This document shows, piece by piece, positions 47,641-57,970 of a DNA stretch of 64,000 nt (within the stretch, counting starts at the first letter, position 1; the number at the start of each line of letters is the position of its first letter). The notes below the pieces were generated by a model. That model saw only the letters and a program-made list of their open reading frames with translations, did no database searches and was not told where the DNA came from. Source of the DNA: Roseibium sp. Sym1 (lineage in GTDB: Bacteria; Pseudomonadota; Alphaproteobacteria; Rhizobiales; Stappiaceae); contig NZ_CP114786.1 in the NCBI RefSeq assembly GCF_027359675.1, positions 1,116,001 to 1,180,000 on the forward strand. The letters run 5' to 3'. Both the position numbers and the translations under genes were made by a program.

Positions 47641-48351
47641 TCAGGGTGTGTCGGACCGGGCATCGCCGCGGGCAGCATCCGGTCGTTGTGCAGCGGCCAT
47701 CAGGCGTTCATTCTCGCTCAGCGGCGTGAGACAGGATTCCATGGCGGCCTTCGGCACCATGCGGAGCAGCCGCGCCATGCCAACCATGCGAGCGACAAGA
47801 CTGTGAACGGACTGCAGTCCTTCGGCGTCCTCCAGCGCCTTCCCCGGTGCGCCGCCCAGCAGCACGGTCGGGTAGCCGCTCCCGACCAGGATCATCCGGT
47901 TGAGCAGGATGTTGTTGGTGATCTGGTTGAAGACCGAAACGTGGCCATAGCGCCTCCCGGTTATGACACATCCGGCCACCTTGTTGGCGAGTGGCCGGTT
48001 GAAACGGAGATAGCCGACGCCGGCGCGCTCGATGAAGATTTGCATCGGGTGCGCGAGGCCGTATCCGTGCACCGGCGCGACATAGATGATGGCATTCGCC
48101 GCCACCAGCCGCTCGATAATGATGGGCATGTCGTCCCGCTGGGCGCAGGGCGTTTCGCGGGTGTTGCACTCGCCGCAGGCGCCGCAGGCCGCGATGTCGA
48201 ACTCCCGAAGGCGGAGAATCGACGCGTCGACACCCTGCCCGGAAAGTGTTTCGACAATGTGGTCGGCGACGCGTTCTGAATTGCCCCTCGCCCTGCTCGA
48301 GCCGGTGATGATTTCAAAGCGAATGCGGGGCGGGTCCATCTGAAGGTTCAT
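47641..48351 (-). CDS. Flavodoxin-fold NAD(P)H oxidoreductase
   Basis: A 236-residue protein of the multimeric flavodoxin/FMN-reductase family. The FMN loop is ITGSSRARGNSERVADHIVE; AACGACGECNTRETPCAQRDD is the Cys-rich segment typical of the WrbA/iron-sulfur flavoprotein-like group, and PVHGYGLAHPMQIFIERAG follows. It lies between ubiD and chorismate mutase with short gaps (16 and 21 bases). It could supply reduced FMN for prenyl-FMN formation or reduce a pathway intermediate. Confidence 0.82.
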   Translation of the reverse strand: MNLQMDPPRIRFEIITGSSRARGNSERVADHIVETLSGQGVDASILRLREFDIAACGACGECNTRETPCAQRDDMPIIIERLVAANAIIYVAPVHGYGLAHPMQIFIERAGVGYLRFNRPLANKVAGCVITGRRYGHVSVFNQITNNILLNRMILVGSGYPTVLLGGAPGKALEDAEGLQSVHSLVARMVGMARLLRMVPKAAMESCLTPLSENERLMAAAQRPDAARGDARSDTP

Positions 48352-48367
48352 TCCCTGGCCTTTTCCT

Positions 48368-49795
48368 TCACACGAGTTCGGAGACGCGGCGGAAGCGGTC
48401 CCGGTCCGCGACCGGTACCGTCAGGTCCATCAGGTACTTGTCGGTTGTGGGCTCCGAAGATCCCGCGAGATATCCGGCGGCCTGGGACGGGTCGAGCGGG
48501 AACCCCTTCCGGCCGGACAGGACGGTCAGATCCCGGGACGGCTGGAATCGGGTGGCCAGAGCCCAGAACAGGTCGCTTTCCGAATGGATGTCAACATCGG
48601 CGTCCACAAGGATGACCGCCTTCAGCAACGCATGGCAGCCCATGGCCGCTTCAAGCACCTGCCGCGGAAATTCGGCCGTGTCGGTCCGTTTTTCCACCTG
48701 CAGCGCGAGAACGAGCTGGCCGCCGGCGGCCGGCAGGTAGTGGGCGCCACGAATGCTGCCATGGTCCTGAAGCAGCGGCCCGAGCCGGGCCAGCATTCCC
48801 GCTTCCGTCGGAATGGCAAGCAGTTCGGACTGTTCCTTTCCGGGGCCCAGGAAGGTCTGGTAATAGGGCTCGGGCCGGGTTGTCACACGAGTAACCGACA
48901 CGACGGGCAGTCCGGCTTTGCCCATGCCCATGTAGCCGAGGAATTCAGGCATCCCGAAGGGGGCACCGGCATCATCGTACTCGTCCCGGCATTCTGCGGT
49001 TATTTCGCCCTCGATGACGATTTCACTGTCGGCGAGACACCAGGCATCCTGGCTGGTGCATCTGCACACGCTGATCGGATGCCCGGCAACCGCACCGGCC
49101 AGTTCGAGTTCGCTCTCGTCGGTGCGCAGGAAGGGAGAGGAAATCGAGCTGGTCAGGTAGACCGCTGGAGGGGCGCCGATATTGATGGAGACCGGCAGGC
49201 TCTTTCCAGCCTCCATAGCCCGGCGGTAAAGCAATTCGAGATCCCGGCCCGGCAGCATCCAGATCGTCAGCCGGTCGGGGCTGAGCATGCGCATGCGATG
49301 GATTGAAACGTTTACCACGCCCGACATCGGGTCACGGGCGACGACGAGCCCCGAGGTGAGATAGGGACCCGCATCGCGCCCGGTTACCGTCAGCAAGGGC
49401 AGGTCGGCAAGCATTCCGGGCAGGGTCCGGGCCTGCGCCGGTCCGGCCGTACCCAGGTCACGCACAGGGAGGCGTGCCGCGAGATCGTTCGCGATCTTTC
49501 CGGCGGCACCGCCCGCGCCGGCACCCAGGAGCGTTTCGCAGCGCGCGCGCGTGCCGAACACCCCCATCAGCACCGGCATGTCGTACCCGACCGGGTTAGC
49601 ATAGAGCACCATCGGCTCCCCGCCGGGGCGGGGATGGGCGGGCGAGGTCGCGAAATTGTCCATGTAGTGCCTGGCGATCTCCAGCTTCGGATCCAGGCTG
49701 TCCTCGACGACGACCGGAGTTTCGCCCCACCTTTCCAGGGCCCGCAGCGCGGAGCGCAGATCAGCGCCGGTGCGCTTACCGACGAGCCCTGTCAT
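48368..49795 (-). CDS. UbiD-family prenyl-FMN-dependent decarboxylase
   Basis: A 475-residue decarboxylase. [40 protein letters not shown] and [20 protein letters not shown] (then TRFQPSRDL) are UbiD signatures, including the acidic residues around the cofactor. Members (de)carboxylate aromatic and unsaturated acids. The start at [10 protein letters not shown] overlaps the trpB stop by ATGA; an extended frame upstream is trpB in another frame. Its cofactor-making UbiX is encoded at 55237. The substrate is unknown, perhaps a chorismate- or anthranilate-derived acid. Confidence 0.9.
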   Translation of the reverse strand: MTGLVGKRTGADLRSALRALERWGETPVVVEDSLDPKLEIARHYMDNFATSPAHPRPGGEPMVLYANPVGYDMPVLMGVFGTRARCETLLGAGAGGAAGKIANDLAARLPVRDLGTAGPAQARTLPGMLADLPLLTVTGRDAGPYLTSGLVVARDPMSGVVNVSIHRMRMLSPDRLTIWMLPGRDLELLYRRAMEAGKSLPVSINIGAPPAVYLTSSISSPFLRTDESELELAGAVAGHPISVCRCTSQDAWCLADSEIVIEGEITAECRDEYDDAGAPFGMPEFLGYMGMGKAGLPVVSVTRVTTRPEPYYQTFLGPGKEQSELLAIPTEAGMLARLGPLLQDHGSIRGAHYLPAAGGQLVLALQVEKRTDTAEFPRQVLEAAMGCHALLKAVILVDADVDIHSESDLFWALATRFQPSRDLTVLSGRKGFPLDPSQAAGYLAGSSEPTTDKYLMDLTVPVADRDRFRRVSELV

Positions 49796-50991
49796 AGCGC
49801 GAGCCGGTCGATCGCGAAGTCGATGTCCTTGTCGCCCCTTCCCGACAGATTGACCAGGATGCTCTTGTCGGGTGTCAGGTCGGGGGCCCTGCGCAGGGCA
49901 TAGGCAATCGCGTGCGCGCTTTCGAAGGCGGGGATGATGCCTTCCAAGCGAGACAGTTTCAAGAAAGCGTCGAGGCATTCCGTGTCCGTGGCGACCTCGT
50001 AGCGCGCCCGACCGATATCCTTCAAGTGGCAGTGCTGGGGACCGACACCGGGATAGTCGAGGCCGGAGGCGATGGAGTGAACAGGCGACGGATTGCCTGC
50101 GTCGTCCTGCAGATAGTAGCAGCGGAAGCCGTGCAGGTAGCCAGGCTTGCCGAGGGTCAGCGTGGCCGCGTGCCGGTGCCCCTCCAGGCCCTCGCCGGCC
50201 GGTTCGACGCCGACGATCTCGACCGATTCATCGTCCAGGAAGCCATTGAACAGCCCGATCGCGTTGGAACCGCCGCCGACGCAGGCGGCCACTTCCGTCG
50301 GCAGCCCACCGGTCGCCTCGAGGAACTGCTCGCGCGCCTCCCGGCCGACGACGGACTGGAAGGTCGCGACCATGTCCGGGTAAGGGGCCGGGCCGACAAC
50401 GGACCCAATGGCGAAGAAGTTGTTTTCCGGGTCCTTCATGTAGGAGCCGAAGGCGCTGTCCACGGCTTCCTTCAGGGTGCCGGCCCCCTCGCTCACCGGT
50501 ATCAGCGTGCAGCCCAGGATCTTCATCCGCGATACGTTGGGATGCTCCTTCTTCATGTCGACGACACCCATGTGGATCTCGCACTCCATGTCCATAAGGG
50601 CACAGGCCGTCGCGAGCGCGACGCCGTGCTGGCCGGCACCGGTTTCGGCAAGGACTTTCTTCTTGCCCATCCGCTTGGCGAGCAGGACCTCGCAAATGCA
50701 ATGATTGATCTTGTGCGCGCCGGTATGGTTGAGATCCTCGCGCTTGAGATAGATCCGGGCCCCGTCCTTCGGCGACAGGCGCCGGGCGTGGTAGACGGGA
50801 CTGGGCCGGCCCACATAGGTCTTCCTGAGGCGTTCGATTTCCTCAAGGTATTCCGGGTCTTTCATGGCGGTGCGGAAGGCATTCTCAATGTCCTTCATGA
50901 TCACCTGGAGCTGGTTGTTCTCGATGGGCCCACCATAATCGCCGAAAAAACCGTAATCATTCGGGCGGATGAATGGAGAAAGAGCGTTCAT
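49792..50991 (-). CDS. trpB: Tryptophan synthase beta subunit (TrpB) paralogue
   Basis: A PLP-dependent beta-replacement enzyme of 399 residues. The PLP Lys is in [19 protein letters not shown], the phosphate loop is [11 protein letters not shown], and [17 protein letters not shown] is conserved. It would join serine and indole, or another nucleophile, to form an amino acid. It lies between a cupin gene (49 bases upstream) and ubiD (4-base overlap), not beside trpF/trpA as in a normal trp operon, so I read it as a pathway-specific copy. Confidence 0.95.
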   Translation of the reverse strand: MNALSPFIRPNDYGFFGDYGGPIENNQLQVIMKDIENAFRTAMKDPEYLEEIERLRKTYVGRPSPVYHARRLSPKDGARIYLKREDLNHTGAHKINHCICEVLLAKRMGKKKVLAETGAGQHGVALATACALMDMECEIHMGVVDMKKEHPNVSRMKILGCTLIPVSEGAGTLKEAVDSAFGSYMKDPENNFFAIGSVVGPAPYPDMVATFQSVVGREAREQFLEATGGLPTEVAACVGGGSNAIGLFNGFLDDESVEIVGVEPAGEGLEGHRHAATLTLGKPGYLHGFRCYYLQDDAGNPSPVHSIASGLDYPGVGPQHCHLKDIGRARYEVATDTECLDAFLKLSRLEGIIPAFESAHAIAYALRRAPDLTPDKSILVNLSGRGDKDIDFAIDRLAL

Positions 50992-51040
50992 GACAATTCC
51001 TGTTCGGTGTTGCGGGGACGGGGAAAGGCGGGCCGGACGG

Positions 51041-51382
51041 TCAGCCGGTGACGTCGTCTACGACGAAGACCAGAGTCTCGCTGTCAGTGCTTCCGCGGGA
51101 CCTGTGCCGGACGCCGTCGGGAATCGAAAAGGCCATGTCGGGCCGGCATTCGAAGGACTGGTCGTCGAAGATGATGGTAAAGTTGCCCTTCAGGACGTAG
51201 CCCTGATGGCCCGCAAGGCACCAGTTTTCCTCTTCGAAGCCCGGCGGCAGCTCCAGCAGGCGGATACGCTTGCCGTTGGACTTGAACAGCTTTACCCGCC
51301 CGTCGGCACCCGGCTTGGACCAGGTCGCCCATGGCGTGTCTTCAAGCGAAAGGGTGACGGGATCGTAGCTCGTTTCGGACAT
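51041..51382 (-). CDS. Small cupin-domain protein
   Basis: A 113-residue single-cupin protein. [20 protein letters not shown] carries the first cupin motif in altered form (the usual HxH is not present), and [19 protein letters not shown] the second with one His. Metal binding may be incomplete. It sits between trpG-like and trpB in the operon and could be a cyclase, isomerase or ligand-binding accessory. The role cannot be assigned. Confidence 0.72.
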   Translation of the reverse strand: MSETSYDPVTLSLEDTPWATWSKPGADGRVKLFKSNGKRIRLLELPPGFEEENWCLAGHQGYVLKGNFTIIFDDQSFECRPDMAFSIPDGVRHRSRGSTDSETLVFVVDDVTG

Positions 51383-51416
51383 GGGTCCTCTCCTGGCAAT
51401 CGTGGTTGACCGCGTG

Positions 51417-52025
51417 TCAGTTGGCCGCGGCGCGTTTGAAGGTGTTGTCGAGATAGCTTCTGACGAAACTGTCGAGGAGTTTCAGCCCGTTTTCGGTGGC
51501 GATGCTTTCGGGATGAAACTGGATGCCCTCGATGGGCATGGTCCGGTGCCTGAGGCCCATGATGTAGCCGTCGTCATGCGCCGTCGCGGTCACGACCAGG
51601 TCGCGGGGCAGATCCAGCCGGTCCACGATCAGCGAATGGTAGCGGCAGGCGATGAACGGCTTGCGGCCGGTATGGGCGAACACGCCGCGCCCGTCATTGT
51701 CGATCAGACAGGCCTTGCCGTGCATGATGTTGTCCGCGCGCACAACCCTGCCTCCGAAGGCCAGACCGACAGCCTGGTGCCCGAGGCAGACACCAAGGAT
51801 CGGCTTGGTGCCGTTCAGGTGGCGGATGAGGTCCGGGTATCCGGCCTCTTCCGGCCGACCGGGGCCCGGTCCCAGGAGCACGAAGTCCGTATCCGCGCTT
51901 GCCAGGGCGCCCGCAAGGCACGGGTCGTCGCAGCGCAGCGTCACGGTCTCGAGTTCGAGCGACTTCAGATACTGCTCGATGATGTAGACGAAGCTGTCAT
52001 AGGCGTCGACGAGTAGAACCTTCAT
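51417..52025 (-). CDS. trpG: Anthranilate/aminodeoxychorismate synthase glutaminase (TrpG-like)
   Basis: A 202-residue class I glutamine amidotransferase: LLVDAYDSFVYIIEQYLKSL, GPGPGRPEEAG, nucleophile Cys in ILGVCLGHQAVGLAFGG, and His/Glu in IQFHPESIATENG. It delivers ammonia to the TrpE-like partner. The start at 52025 overlaps the trpE stop by ATGA. Separate TrpE and TrpG genes differ from the fused TrpE(G) typical of Rhizobiales, supporting a specialised copy. Confidence 0.92.
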   Translation of the reverse strand: MKVLLVDAYDSFVYIIEQYLKSLELETVTLRCDDPCLAGALASADTDFVLLGPGPGRPEEAGYPDLIRHLNGTKPILGVCLGHQAVGLAFGGRVVRADNIMHGKACLIDNDGRGVFAHTGRKPFIACRYHSLIVDRLDLPRDLVVTATAHDDGYIMGLRHRTMPIEGIQFHPESIATENGLKLLDSFVRSYLDNTFKRAAAN

Positions 52026-53494
52026 GCTGCCAACTCCCGGTCGGTGAGGGCCTTGTATATGGCGCTCATCTTGACGATGGTTTCGCGCCACTCGTTTTCG
52101 GGTGAGGAATCGGCAACGATGCCCGCGCTTGCGCGCAGGCTGTAGATGCCGTCCCTGTAGGTGGCCATCCGGATGCACAACGCCAGGTTCGCGAAATTGC
52201 CCGGGCCCATCAGCCCGACCGCTCCGGCGTAGGCGTCGCGTCGAGAGGTCTCAAGGTCTTCGATGATCTCCATCGCGCGGATCTTCGGGGCACCCGTCAT
52301 TGTTCCGGCGGGAAAGGTCGCCCGGACCAGGTCGATCACGTCGTAGCCGTCGTCGATCTCGCCGGTGACAGTGGAGACCAGGTGAAACAGGTGCGAAAAC
52401 TCTTCCACCGCCATCAGGTTGTCGACATTGAGCGAGTTGGCCCGGGCCACATGGGAGATGTCATTGCGGCACAGGTCTACGAGCATCGTGTGCTCCGCGC
52501 GCTCCTTCGGGCTCGACATCAGTTCCTCGACCAACTCGCCGTGGTCCCGGAGGCTGCCCTTGCCGATTGTGCCGGCGATCGGCCGCATGGAAATATGCCG
52601 GTCTTCCAGCCGGATGTAGTTCTCCGGGCTCGCACCGATCAGCTCACGGTCGAAGACACGGCACAGGAACATGTAGGGCGACGGGTTGAGGTCCCGCAAT
52701 CGGCGGTAGAGCGTGATTGGAGCCAGCGGTGATGACACCTGGATCTCGTGACCTATCTGCACCTGATAGATGTCGCCTCTGCGGATGTGTTCGAGTGCCG
52801 TTTCGGCGCGCTTCAGGTAGTCTTCCCTGGACACCGAAAAGCGAACCTCGGCATCGGACTCGCCTGCGACCTCACCCCGGTCCGACAGCGGAAATTTCGG
52901 CAGAAGCTCGGCTTCGACATCCACCGCCGGTTCGGGAAACAGGGGCGAACGGGCGACGCTGACCCGGGCTCCGCCGGTACGGGACACTGTCAGGAACGAC
53001 TGGTAGAGGCGCAGGAAGACGAGGGGAAACTCCTCACCGCCGATTTTCCGGGGCAGCACCTCGATGAGCGAGGCCGCATCGTAGGACAGGCAGGTCAAGA
53101 ATCCGAAGTCGAACGTATCGCCGGCACCGCCCGTCACCTCGAACATGGAACTGACCGCCCGGATCCATCCCCAAACGTCGTCACCCTCAGCGAGTGGGGC
53201 GGTGCCCCCACTGAAGCATCGCGTGCCGACGTGGTGGTTGAGATGGTCTTCCATGGCCGCACGCAGGGGCAAAGGCGCGTCTATCTCCACGCGGTCCCGG
53301 AAGACAGCGATGGTCGCGAGCGATCCGATTCCCAGGATGGATTCCCGGCAGTCGACATCGGGCCCCGCACAGGACTCGAGCAGGAACACCTCGTCCGGGG
53401 TCAGTTTCTGCGCGGCCAGGATATATGCGGAAAAGATATCCGGCGTTGCGGTGTCTAGCTGCACGGTATCGATCGAAACCTTGATCAAGCCCAT
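52022..53494 (-). CDS. trpE: Anthranilate synthase component I (TrpE-like)
   Basis: A 490-residue chorismate-utilising enzyme. The LLES motif near the N-terminus (EVFLLESCAGP) is the Trp feedback site. EHTMLVDLCRNDISHVA, FPAGTMTGAPKIRAMEII and YAGAVGLMGPGNF are active-site signatures. With TrpG it makes anthranilate from chorismate and glutamine. The start at MGLIKVSIDTVQ is preceded by GGGAGA; an in-frame ATG 34 codons earlier is possible but AT-rich and unlike the family. First gene of the minus-strand operon. Confidence 0.92.
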   Translation of the reverse strand: MGLIKVSIDTVQLDTATPDIFSAYILAAQKLTPDEVFLLESCAGPDVDCRESILGIGSLATIAVFRDRVEIDAPLPLRAAMEDHLNHHVGTRCFSGGTAPLAEGDDVWGWIRAVSSMFEVTGGAGDTFDFGFLTCLSYDAASLIEVLPRKIGGEEFPLVFLRLYQSFLTVSRTGGARVSVARSPLFPEPAVDVEAELLPKFPLSDRGEVAGESDAEVRFSVSREDYLKRAETALEHIRRGDIYQVQIGHEIQVSSPLAPITLYRRLRDLNPSPYMFLCRVFDRELIGASPENYIRLEDRHISMRPIAGTIGKGSLRDHGELVEELMSSPKERAEHTMLVDLCRNDISHVARANSLNVDNLMAVEEFSHLFHLVSTVTGEIDDGYDVIDLVRATFPAGTMTGAPKIRAMEIIEDLETSRRDAYAGAVGLMGPGNFANLALCIRMATYRDGIYSLRASAGIVADSSPENEWRETIVKMSAIYKALTDRELAA

Positions 53495-54711
53495 TCTCCC
53501 GAGATGAAACAAATACAATTCAAGTTGAAGTTCGATTTCATCATTAAAACAGCTATTAATGATGGGTAGGTTCTCAATATTGATACTGATTTCCATCTTT
53601 AGTACTGCTGTCTTTTTAAGTATCATCTACAAGTTTTGAGTGCAATACACGTATTCTGCTATTATATGACGTATTGTGATCCCGGCTGAAGAACTGTGAG
53701 CGGGCATGTGGCGCTGTTGCAAAAATCGGCTGTCGTCGCGACGAGACGGTTTTTCCTCTTGGTTTGATGATCTCTTGATGTCGGCGTTTGGGATGGACCT
53801 CAGATGATGGAGACAAGAAATCCACCTCAGGAACATATGAGGCCAGCTTGGCCAGGAGGGCTCCGGATCCAACGGATTTCCAGAATGCCATGCCGCGAGC
53901 TTCGCTCATTTCGCATTTGCCCCGTCCTGGACGAAATGCTGGCATTTGGATGTTTTCTGCCGCGCGTTCTCAATGTGCAGCCGACGGCTCTGTTGCAATT
54001 TTGAGTTGGGACAGATTCCGGCCCGTACCGGGATGCCTGCCTGGACTTTGACATCCCGAAGATGGTTCTCGAGTTTCGTCACCGCTTCGGCGGGGGCACG
54101 CGGACCGATGCCGAAGGCCCTCTCGACAATGCGGGCCTCACTGAGACCATCGATTGAAAAGTTAAAGATGACGGCCTTTGAAAACACTCATAAAATCAGT
54201 GACTCTTCAGGAAGTGCCACCTTGCCGCAATGCCGCTGGAAACTTACAACGGAGCCGTCTCAAGACATCAACGTGAGTGAACAGCCTGTCTAGAGCCCAC
54301 ACTTAGCCTACAACCCGATTTATGCATCATCGCCCCCGATGACGCGCCAAAATCAGCTCTGACGAAACCTCGTGAACAGGGGCGGTTATACATGCCGCGC
54401 AAACCAGCGGATCACCCGTCAGGCAATCCGGGATCGGGATCGAACGGACGGTTCTCAACGAGATGACTTCCCTCGGATGCCCCACATTCGAGCGCCTTGC
54501 ACGACGCCAAAATTCCGGAAAAGGGCACATCCGTTCACAAGCAGGAAATAACCTACACGGCTGAGGAGACCCGTTTTTGCTCCGGCCAGGTTTCTGTGAG
54601 CCACTGTGACACGTTTTTTCATTTCGTCAGATAACTGCACACGCACACAAACCGCATTGCCGTACTCTGAGGAAACGCTATCGGATGTTAACGGCATTTC
54701 GGAGTTGGGCG
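53495..54711. other. Gene-poor region with possible insertion-sequence remnants
   Basis: About 1.2 kb between the divergent trpE-like and DUF1772 genes. Short open frames here lack family features. GGCGCTGTTGCAAAAAT (53709) and GGCTCTGTTGCAATTTT (53985), in the same orientation, resemble IS6-family tips (GGCnCTGTTGCAAA), suggesting decayed insertion material. The AT-rich section 53500-53680 probably holds the trpE promoter. Confidence 0.45.
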
Positions 54712-55191
54712 ATGAAACTGATTTCCGCAGCCAGCACGCTCTGGTTTGCATTGATGGCCGGTTTCTTTTTTGCATTTTCCTCAACGGTGATGCCGGGACT
54801 GTCGCTGTCCGCCCCGGACCCCGGCATGATCGCCATGCAGGAAATCAACATAGCGGTTCGCAACGCCATGTTTGCGGCCGGATTCTGGGTTGCACTGGCC
54901 CTGGCCGCGGCAGGGGCGCTGCTCTCGCCGATCAGGCGCCAGCCCGGCTGGCCGTTTCTGTTTCTCGGCTGCCTGGTCTATCTGGCAGGCGTTTTCGCGG
55001 TCACTGCTGCCGCCAACGTTCCGATGAACCGCGAGCTCGCCACCATGCCGGCCGGACTTGCGGAAAGCATGGCCTACTGGAGCCGGTACCAGACGGACTG
55101 GACCCTCTTCAATCACGTGCGAATGGCTGCCGCCTTCCTGGCCGCTGCGATCGTCATGATTCCGCTTGCGCTGAGCAGCTCCGTGAACTGA
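54712..55191 (+). CDS. DUF1772-family membrane protein
   Basis: A 159-residue protein with about four hydrophobic segments, beginning KLISAASTLWFALMAGFFFA. The pattern NVPMNRELATMPAG followed by WSRYQTDWTLFNHVRMAAAF is the DUF1772 signature, a family that includes anthrone oxygenase-like proteins. GGAG lies 9 bases upstream of the chosen ATG; a Met nine codons earlier lacks such a site. It precedes ubiX by 45 bases, probably in one operon, and could oxidise an aromatic intermediate. Confidence 0.75.
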   Translation: MKLISAASTLWFALMAGFFFAFSSTVMPGLSLSAPDPGMIAMQEINIAVRNAMFAAGFWVALALAAAGALLSPIRRQPGWPFLFLGCLVYLAGVFAVTAAANVPMNRELATMPAGLAESMAYWSRYQTDWTLFNHVRMAAAFLAAAIVMIPLALSSSVN

Positions 55192-55236
55192 TGGCACCGG
55201 CGTGGGACGGCACCCGAAACAAGAAGAGGAAACAGC

Positions 55237-55956
55237 ATGCGCCACTTGACGATTGCCATGACGGGAGCGTCCGGCTCGATCTACGGCATTCGCGCGCTCG
55301 AGCTGTTGAGGGGCCTTGCCGACGTGGAAACCCACGTGATCGTATCGCCGGCCGGCCTGCGCACGGCGCAATTGGAGACAGGCATGTGCGCGGAGCAGAT
55401 CCGCGCTCTTGCAGACCATGCCCACAGCCATCGCGACATTGGTGCCAGTCTGGCGTCCGGCTCCGTGCGCGGCTGCGGCATGCTGATCGCCCCCTGCTCC
55501 GTCAAGACGATGAGCGGCATCGCCAACTGCTATGATGACAATCTAATCATCCGCGCTGCCGATGTCTGCCTCAAGGAGCGCCGCCCACTGGTCCTGATGC
55601 TCCGTGAAACGCCGTTTCATGCCGGTCATATCGCGCTGATGGATCAGGTCACGCGCAGCGGGGCGATCGTTATGCCCCCCGTTCCCGCGTTTTACACCCA
55701 ACCGCAAACCATAGACGACTTGGTCACCCAGACCGTCGGGCGCGCACTGGACCTGTTGGGGTTTGACCTGCCGGATGTCAGGCGCTGGCTTCAGGACATG
55801 GAGGAGGAGGAACCGGCGACGGCCGATTCTATCGCGCTCAAGACCCGCTCGGCATCTTCCGGCGGGTCCGAAGCCGCACAGCAGGCAAATCCTGTGCGAA
55901 GCGCCGACCGCAGATCGAGACTGCACCCGGTCACAGACAAGCTCAGTTCGGCCTGA
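55237..55956 (+). CDS. ubiX: UbiX-like flavin prenyltransferase
   Basis: Makes prenylated FMN, the cofactor of UbiD enzymes. TIAMTGASGSIYGIRALELL is the FMN loop; APCSVKTMSGIANCYDDNLI, RAADVCLKERRPLVLMLRET and PFHAGH are conserved. The first 200 residues are standard; residues about 200-239 are an extra, low-similarity tail whose DNA overlaps the convergent TIGR02444 gene. It clearly partners the UbiD at 48368, although on the other strand. Confidence 0.93.
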   Translation: MRHLTIAMTGASGSIYGIRALELLRGLADVETHVIVSPAGLRTAQLETGMCAEQIRALADHAHSHRDIGASLASGSVRGCGMLIAPCSVKTMSGIANCYDDNLIIRAADVCLKERRPLVLMLRETPFHAGHIALMDQVTRSGAIVMPPVPAFYTQPQTIDDLVTQTVGRALDLLGFDLPDVRRWLQDMEEEEPATADSIALKTRSASSGGSEAAQQANPVRSADRRSRLHPVTDKLSSA

Positions 55957-56309
55957 AGATAATCCAGCAGGATCAACTCGGCGTCCAATTCGGAAGCCTT
56001 TACCGACTGCCGTAAGGATTCCGCGTCGCCCCCGGGGGCCGGTGCCGGGCCACTGGCAAGGCGCCGCCGCACGGCCTGCAGGGGCCGGATCACTTCCGCG
56101 CACCAGGGAGCGCATTTCCGCCAAAGCATTGCGATTTCCCGGGCCGAGGCGCCGCGACCGTGGTGACACAACCAGGCCACGAAGAGCAGAAACACAACGT
56201 TTATGTGGTATTTCTCCTGAATTTCAACCAGACCATGCTCCAAGCTATCGTGAAAATAAATTTTTCCTATAAAATCATCTATTTTAGCGTCCTTACGAAG
56301 AGTTCTCAT
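55791..56309 (-). CDS. TIGR02444-family protein
   Basis: A 172-residue protein: HINVVFLLFVAWLCHHGRGA, EIAMLWRKCAPWCAEVIRPL and QAVRRRL match the TIGR02444 family of unknown function. Its last 166 bases overlap the 3' end of ubiX on the opposite strand. The promoter region is the AT-rich 56310-56514 segment shared with the divergent response regulator. Confidence 0.78.
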   Translation of the reverse strand: MRTLRKDAKIDDFIGKIYFHDSLEHGLVEIQEKYHINVVFLLFVAWLCHHGRGASAREIAMLWRKCAPWCAEVIRPLQAVRRRLASGPAPAPGGDAESLRQSVKASELDAELILLDYLQAELSLSVTGCSLDLRSALRTGFACCAASDPPEDAERVLSAIESAVAGSSSSMS

Positions 56310-56514
56310 ATTAATTAAATCTCACAATTCACGCAACACCGTTAACATGGTTGAAAATTTAGTAAACTTAATACTCCTTACGGGACTATATTATATTTTT
56401 TATGCATATGCCACAATTTACCCTTGAAAAATAGATCGATGTTGATAAATACTGAACGAAATTACTCTCTGGATTACATACCCTCTACATGGCAAGAGGA
56501 GTACGAAGGCGAAG

Positions 56515-57279
56515 ATGGTTCAAGTGCTTTTGGTGGATGACGATATCGAATTGGCAGATATCATGCGGGAGGTTCTGGCAAACTACAGCATCGAACTTCA
56601 CGCGGTACATACATCCGAAGAAGGATTGAAAGAACTCGATACCAATCGCTACGATGTTGTTCTCCTGGATATTATGTTGCCCCGCGTGAACGGCTTACAA
56701 CTTTGTCAGGAAATTCGCTACAGTGGAAAACCCTACAAGGATGTTTCCATCATCATGGTGACAGCCAGAACCGAACTCACCGATATGGTGGTCGGGCTCG
56801 AAACAGGTGCGGATGACTATATCAAGAAACCGTTCGAGCCCCGGGAACTGGTTGCCAGGATCAATTCGGTTCTCCGGCGCGCGGAACGTTCGGAACCTAG
56901 ATCCCAGGCCAGCGCGGCCGCGTATCCGGCCAATTCGCCGGGAACCGACAGTCAGATCCAGCTTCATCTGGACAACAATGTCCTGACTATCGACCCGCAA
57001 CGGGCGCAGTTGCTCGTCAACGGCAACAAGCTGTCGATCACGTCCATGGAATTCGAGCTGATCGCCGCCCTTGTCGAACAACCCTGTGAGATCCTCAGCC
57101 GTGACCATCTTCTGGAGCGGGTTCACGGGTCGAGCGTCATTTACACGCGCAGCATCGACGCGCTGATCTACAGGCTCCGGAACAAGATCCGGGATGCCGG
57201 CTCGGATGTTGATTTCATTCGCACCGTTCGTGGACGCGGCTATTCGCTGGTTGGCCGTCCGGCCGGCATGATCACCTGA
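56515..57279 (+). CDS. OmpR/PhoB-family response regulator
   Basis: A 254-residue regulator. The receiver domain (residues 1-120) has VLLVDDD, phospho-acceptor Asp in DVVLLDIMLPRVNG, Thr in MVTAR and Lys in DDYIKKPFEPREL. The C-terminal winged helix (about 150-245) contains EFELIAALVEQPCEILSRDH and the recognition region YRLRNKIRDAG then FIRTVRGRGYSL. No histidine kinase is adjacent, so it is an orphan here; it may control the surrounding biosynthetic genes. Confidence 0.93.
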   Translation: MVQVLLVDDDIELADIMREVLANYSIELHAVHTSEEGLKELDTNRYDVVLLDIMLPRVNGLQLCQEIRYSGKPYKDVSIIMVTARTELTDMVVGLETGADDYIKKPFEPRELVARINSVLRRAERSEPRSQASAAAYPANSPGTDSQIQLHLDNNVLTIDPQRAQLLVNGNKLSITSMEFELIAALVEQPCEILSRDHLLERVHGSSVIYTRSIDALIYRLRNKIRDAGSDVDFIRTVRGRGYSLVGRPAGMIT

Positions 57280-57283
57280 CCTC

Positions 57284-57905
57284 ACGGGCCCGGCGTCTGC
57301 TTGACCTGGTTTGGAAGGGAACGCCGGTCCTGGTGCTCCAAACCGGCGGGAACGATGGCGTTGACAAAAGGCTTGAACGCCGCCACGCCTCGCCTTGCGG
57401 TCCATTCAGGTGTCCGGAACAGGTCCGTTGCGAGCGGCATGTGATCGACGGAAGTGGCAGTCCTGTAAAAATTGCAGCCGCGTCGTCATAGCCCACAAGA
57501 CGTCTTCGTCAATTTCCAGATGGACTTCATTGCCGACGAAAACAACCGTCTTGATGAAGGGCAAATGCGCATCAGCTCATCGGCGAATTTCGCGAGTGCT
57601 TCCCGCGAGGCATCGCAGCTGCCGGTGTCCGGCGGCCGCCCGATATTGATGGAAACAGGCAAGGACCGGCCGTTCTCGTGCTCCGCCGCTGCCAGTGCGC
57701 GCAGCCGGCGGCTCGGAAGCATCCACCCGCCGGGCCGCCCGCGGCCGAAGATCAGCATGCGGTTCGCGGACAGAGGCACACCACCCGCCTTCTGCAGTGC
57801 CTGTTGAAATCCCGTCGAAAAGAATCGGCCGGCATCGTGCTGCGAGACCAGCGGGCGGAAATATTCGACAAGGCCGGCGGCCGCCCTATCCGGCGGGGAA
57901 ACCAT
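57284..57905 (-). pseudogene. Broken UbiD-family decarboxylase
   Basis: A remnant of a second UbiD gene. The frame 57905-57486 encodes ANRMLIFGRGRPGGWMLPS and [17 protein letters not shown], aligned with the SLPVSINIG region of the intact UbiD at 48368. Further on, in another frame, ALIKTVVFVGNEVHLEIDED and VLWAMTTRLQ match a UbiD C-terminus, followed by a third frame to about 57284. The N-terminal half is missing and frameshifts separate the parts. Confidence 0.65.
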
Positions 57906-57970
57906 GTCGAACCCATGGTTCCCCCGTCTTTACGAACCTGTCCGGCCAGGTCTTCGCGGGGTTGCGTCCG

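Noticed and set aside
53616..54187. Short minus-strand frames of 93-109 codons near the trpE promoter
   Set aside because: No family pattern, unlike codon use and overlap with insertion-like tips; described as a gene-poor region instead.
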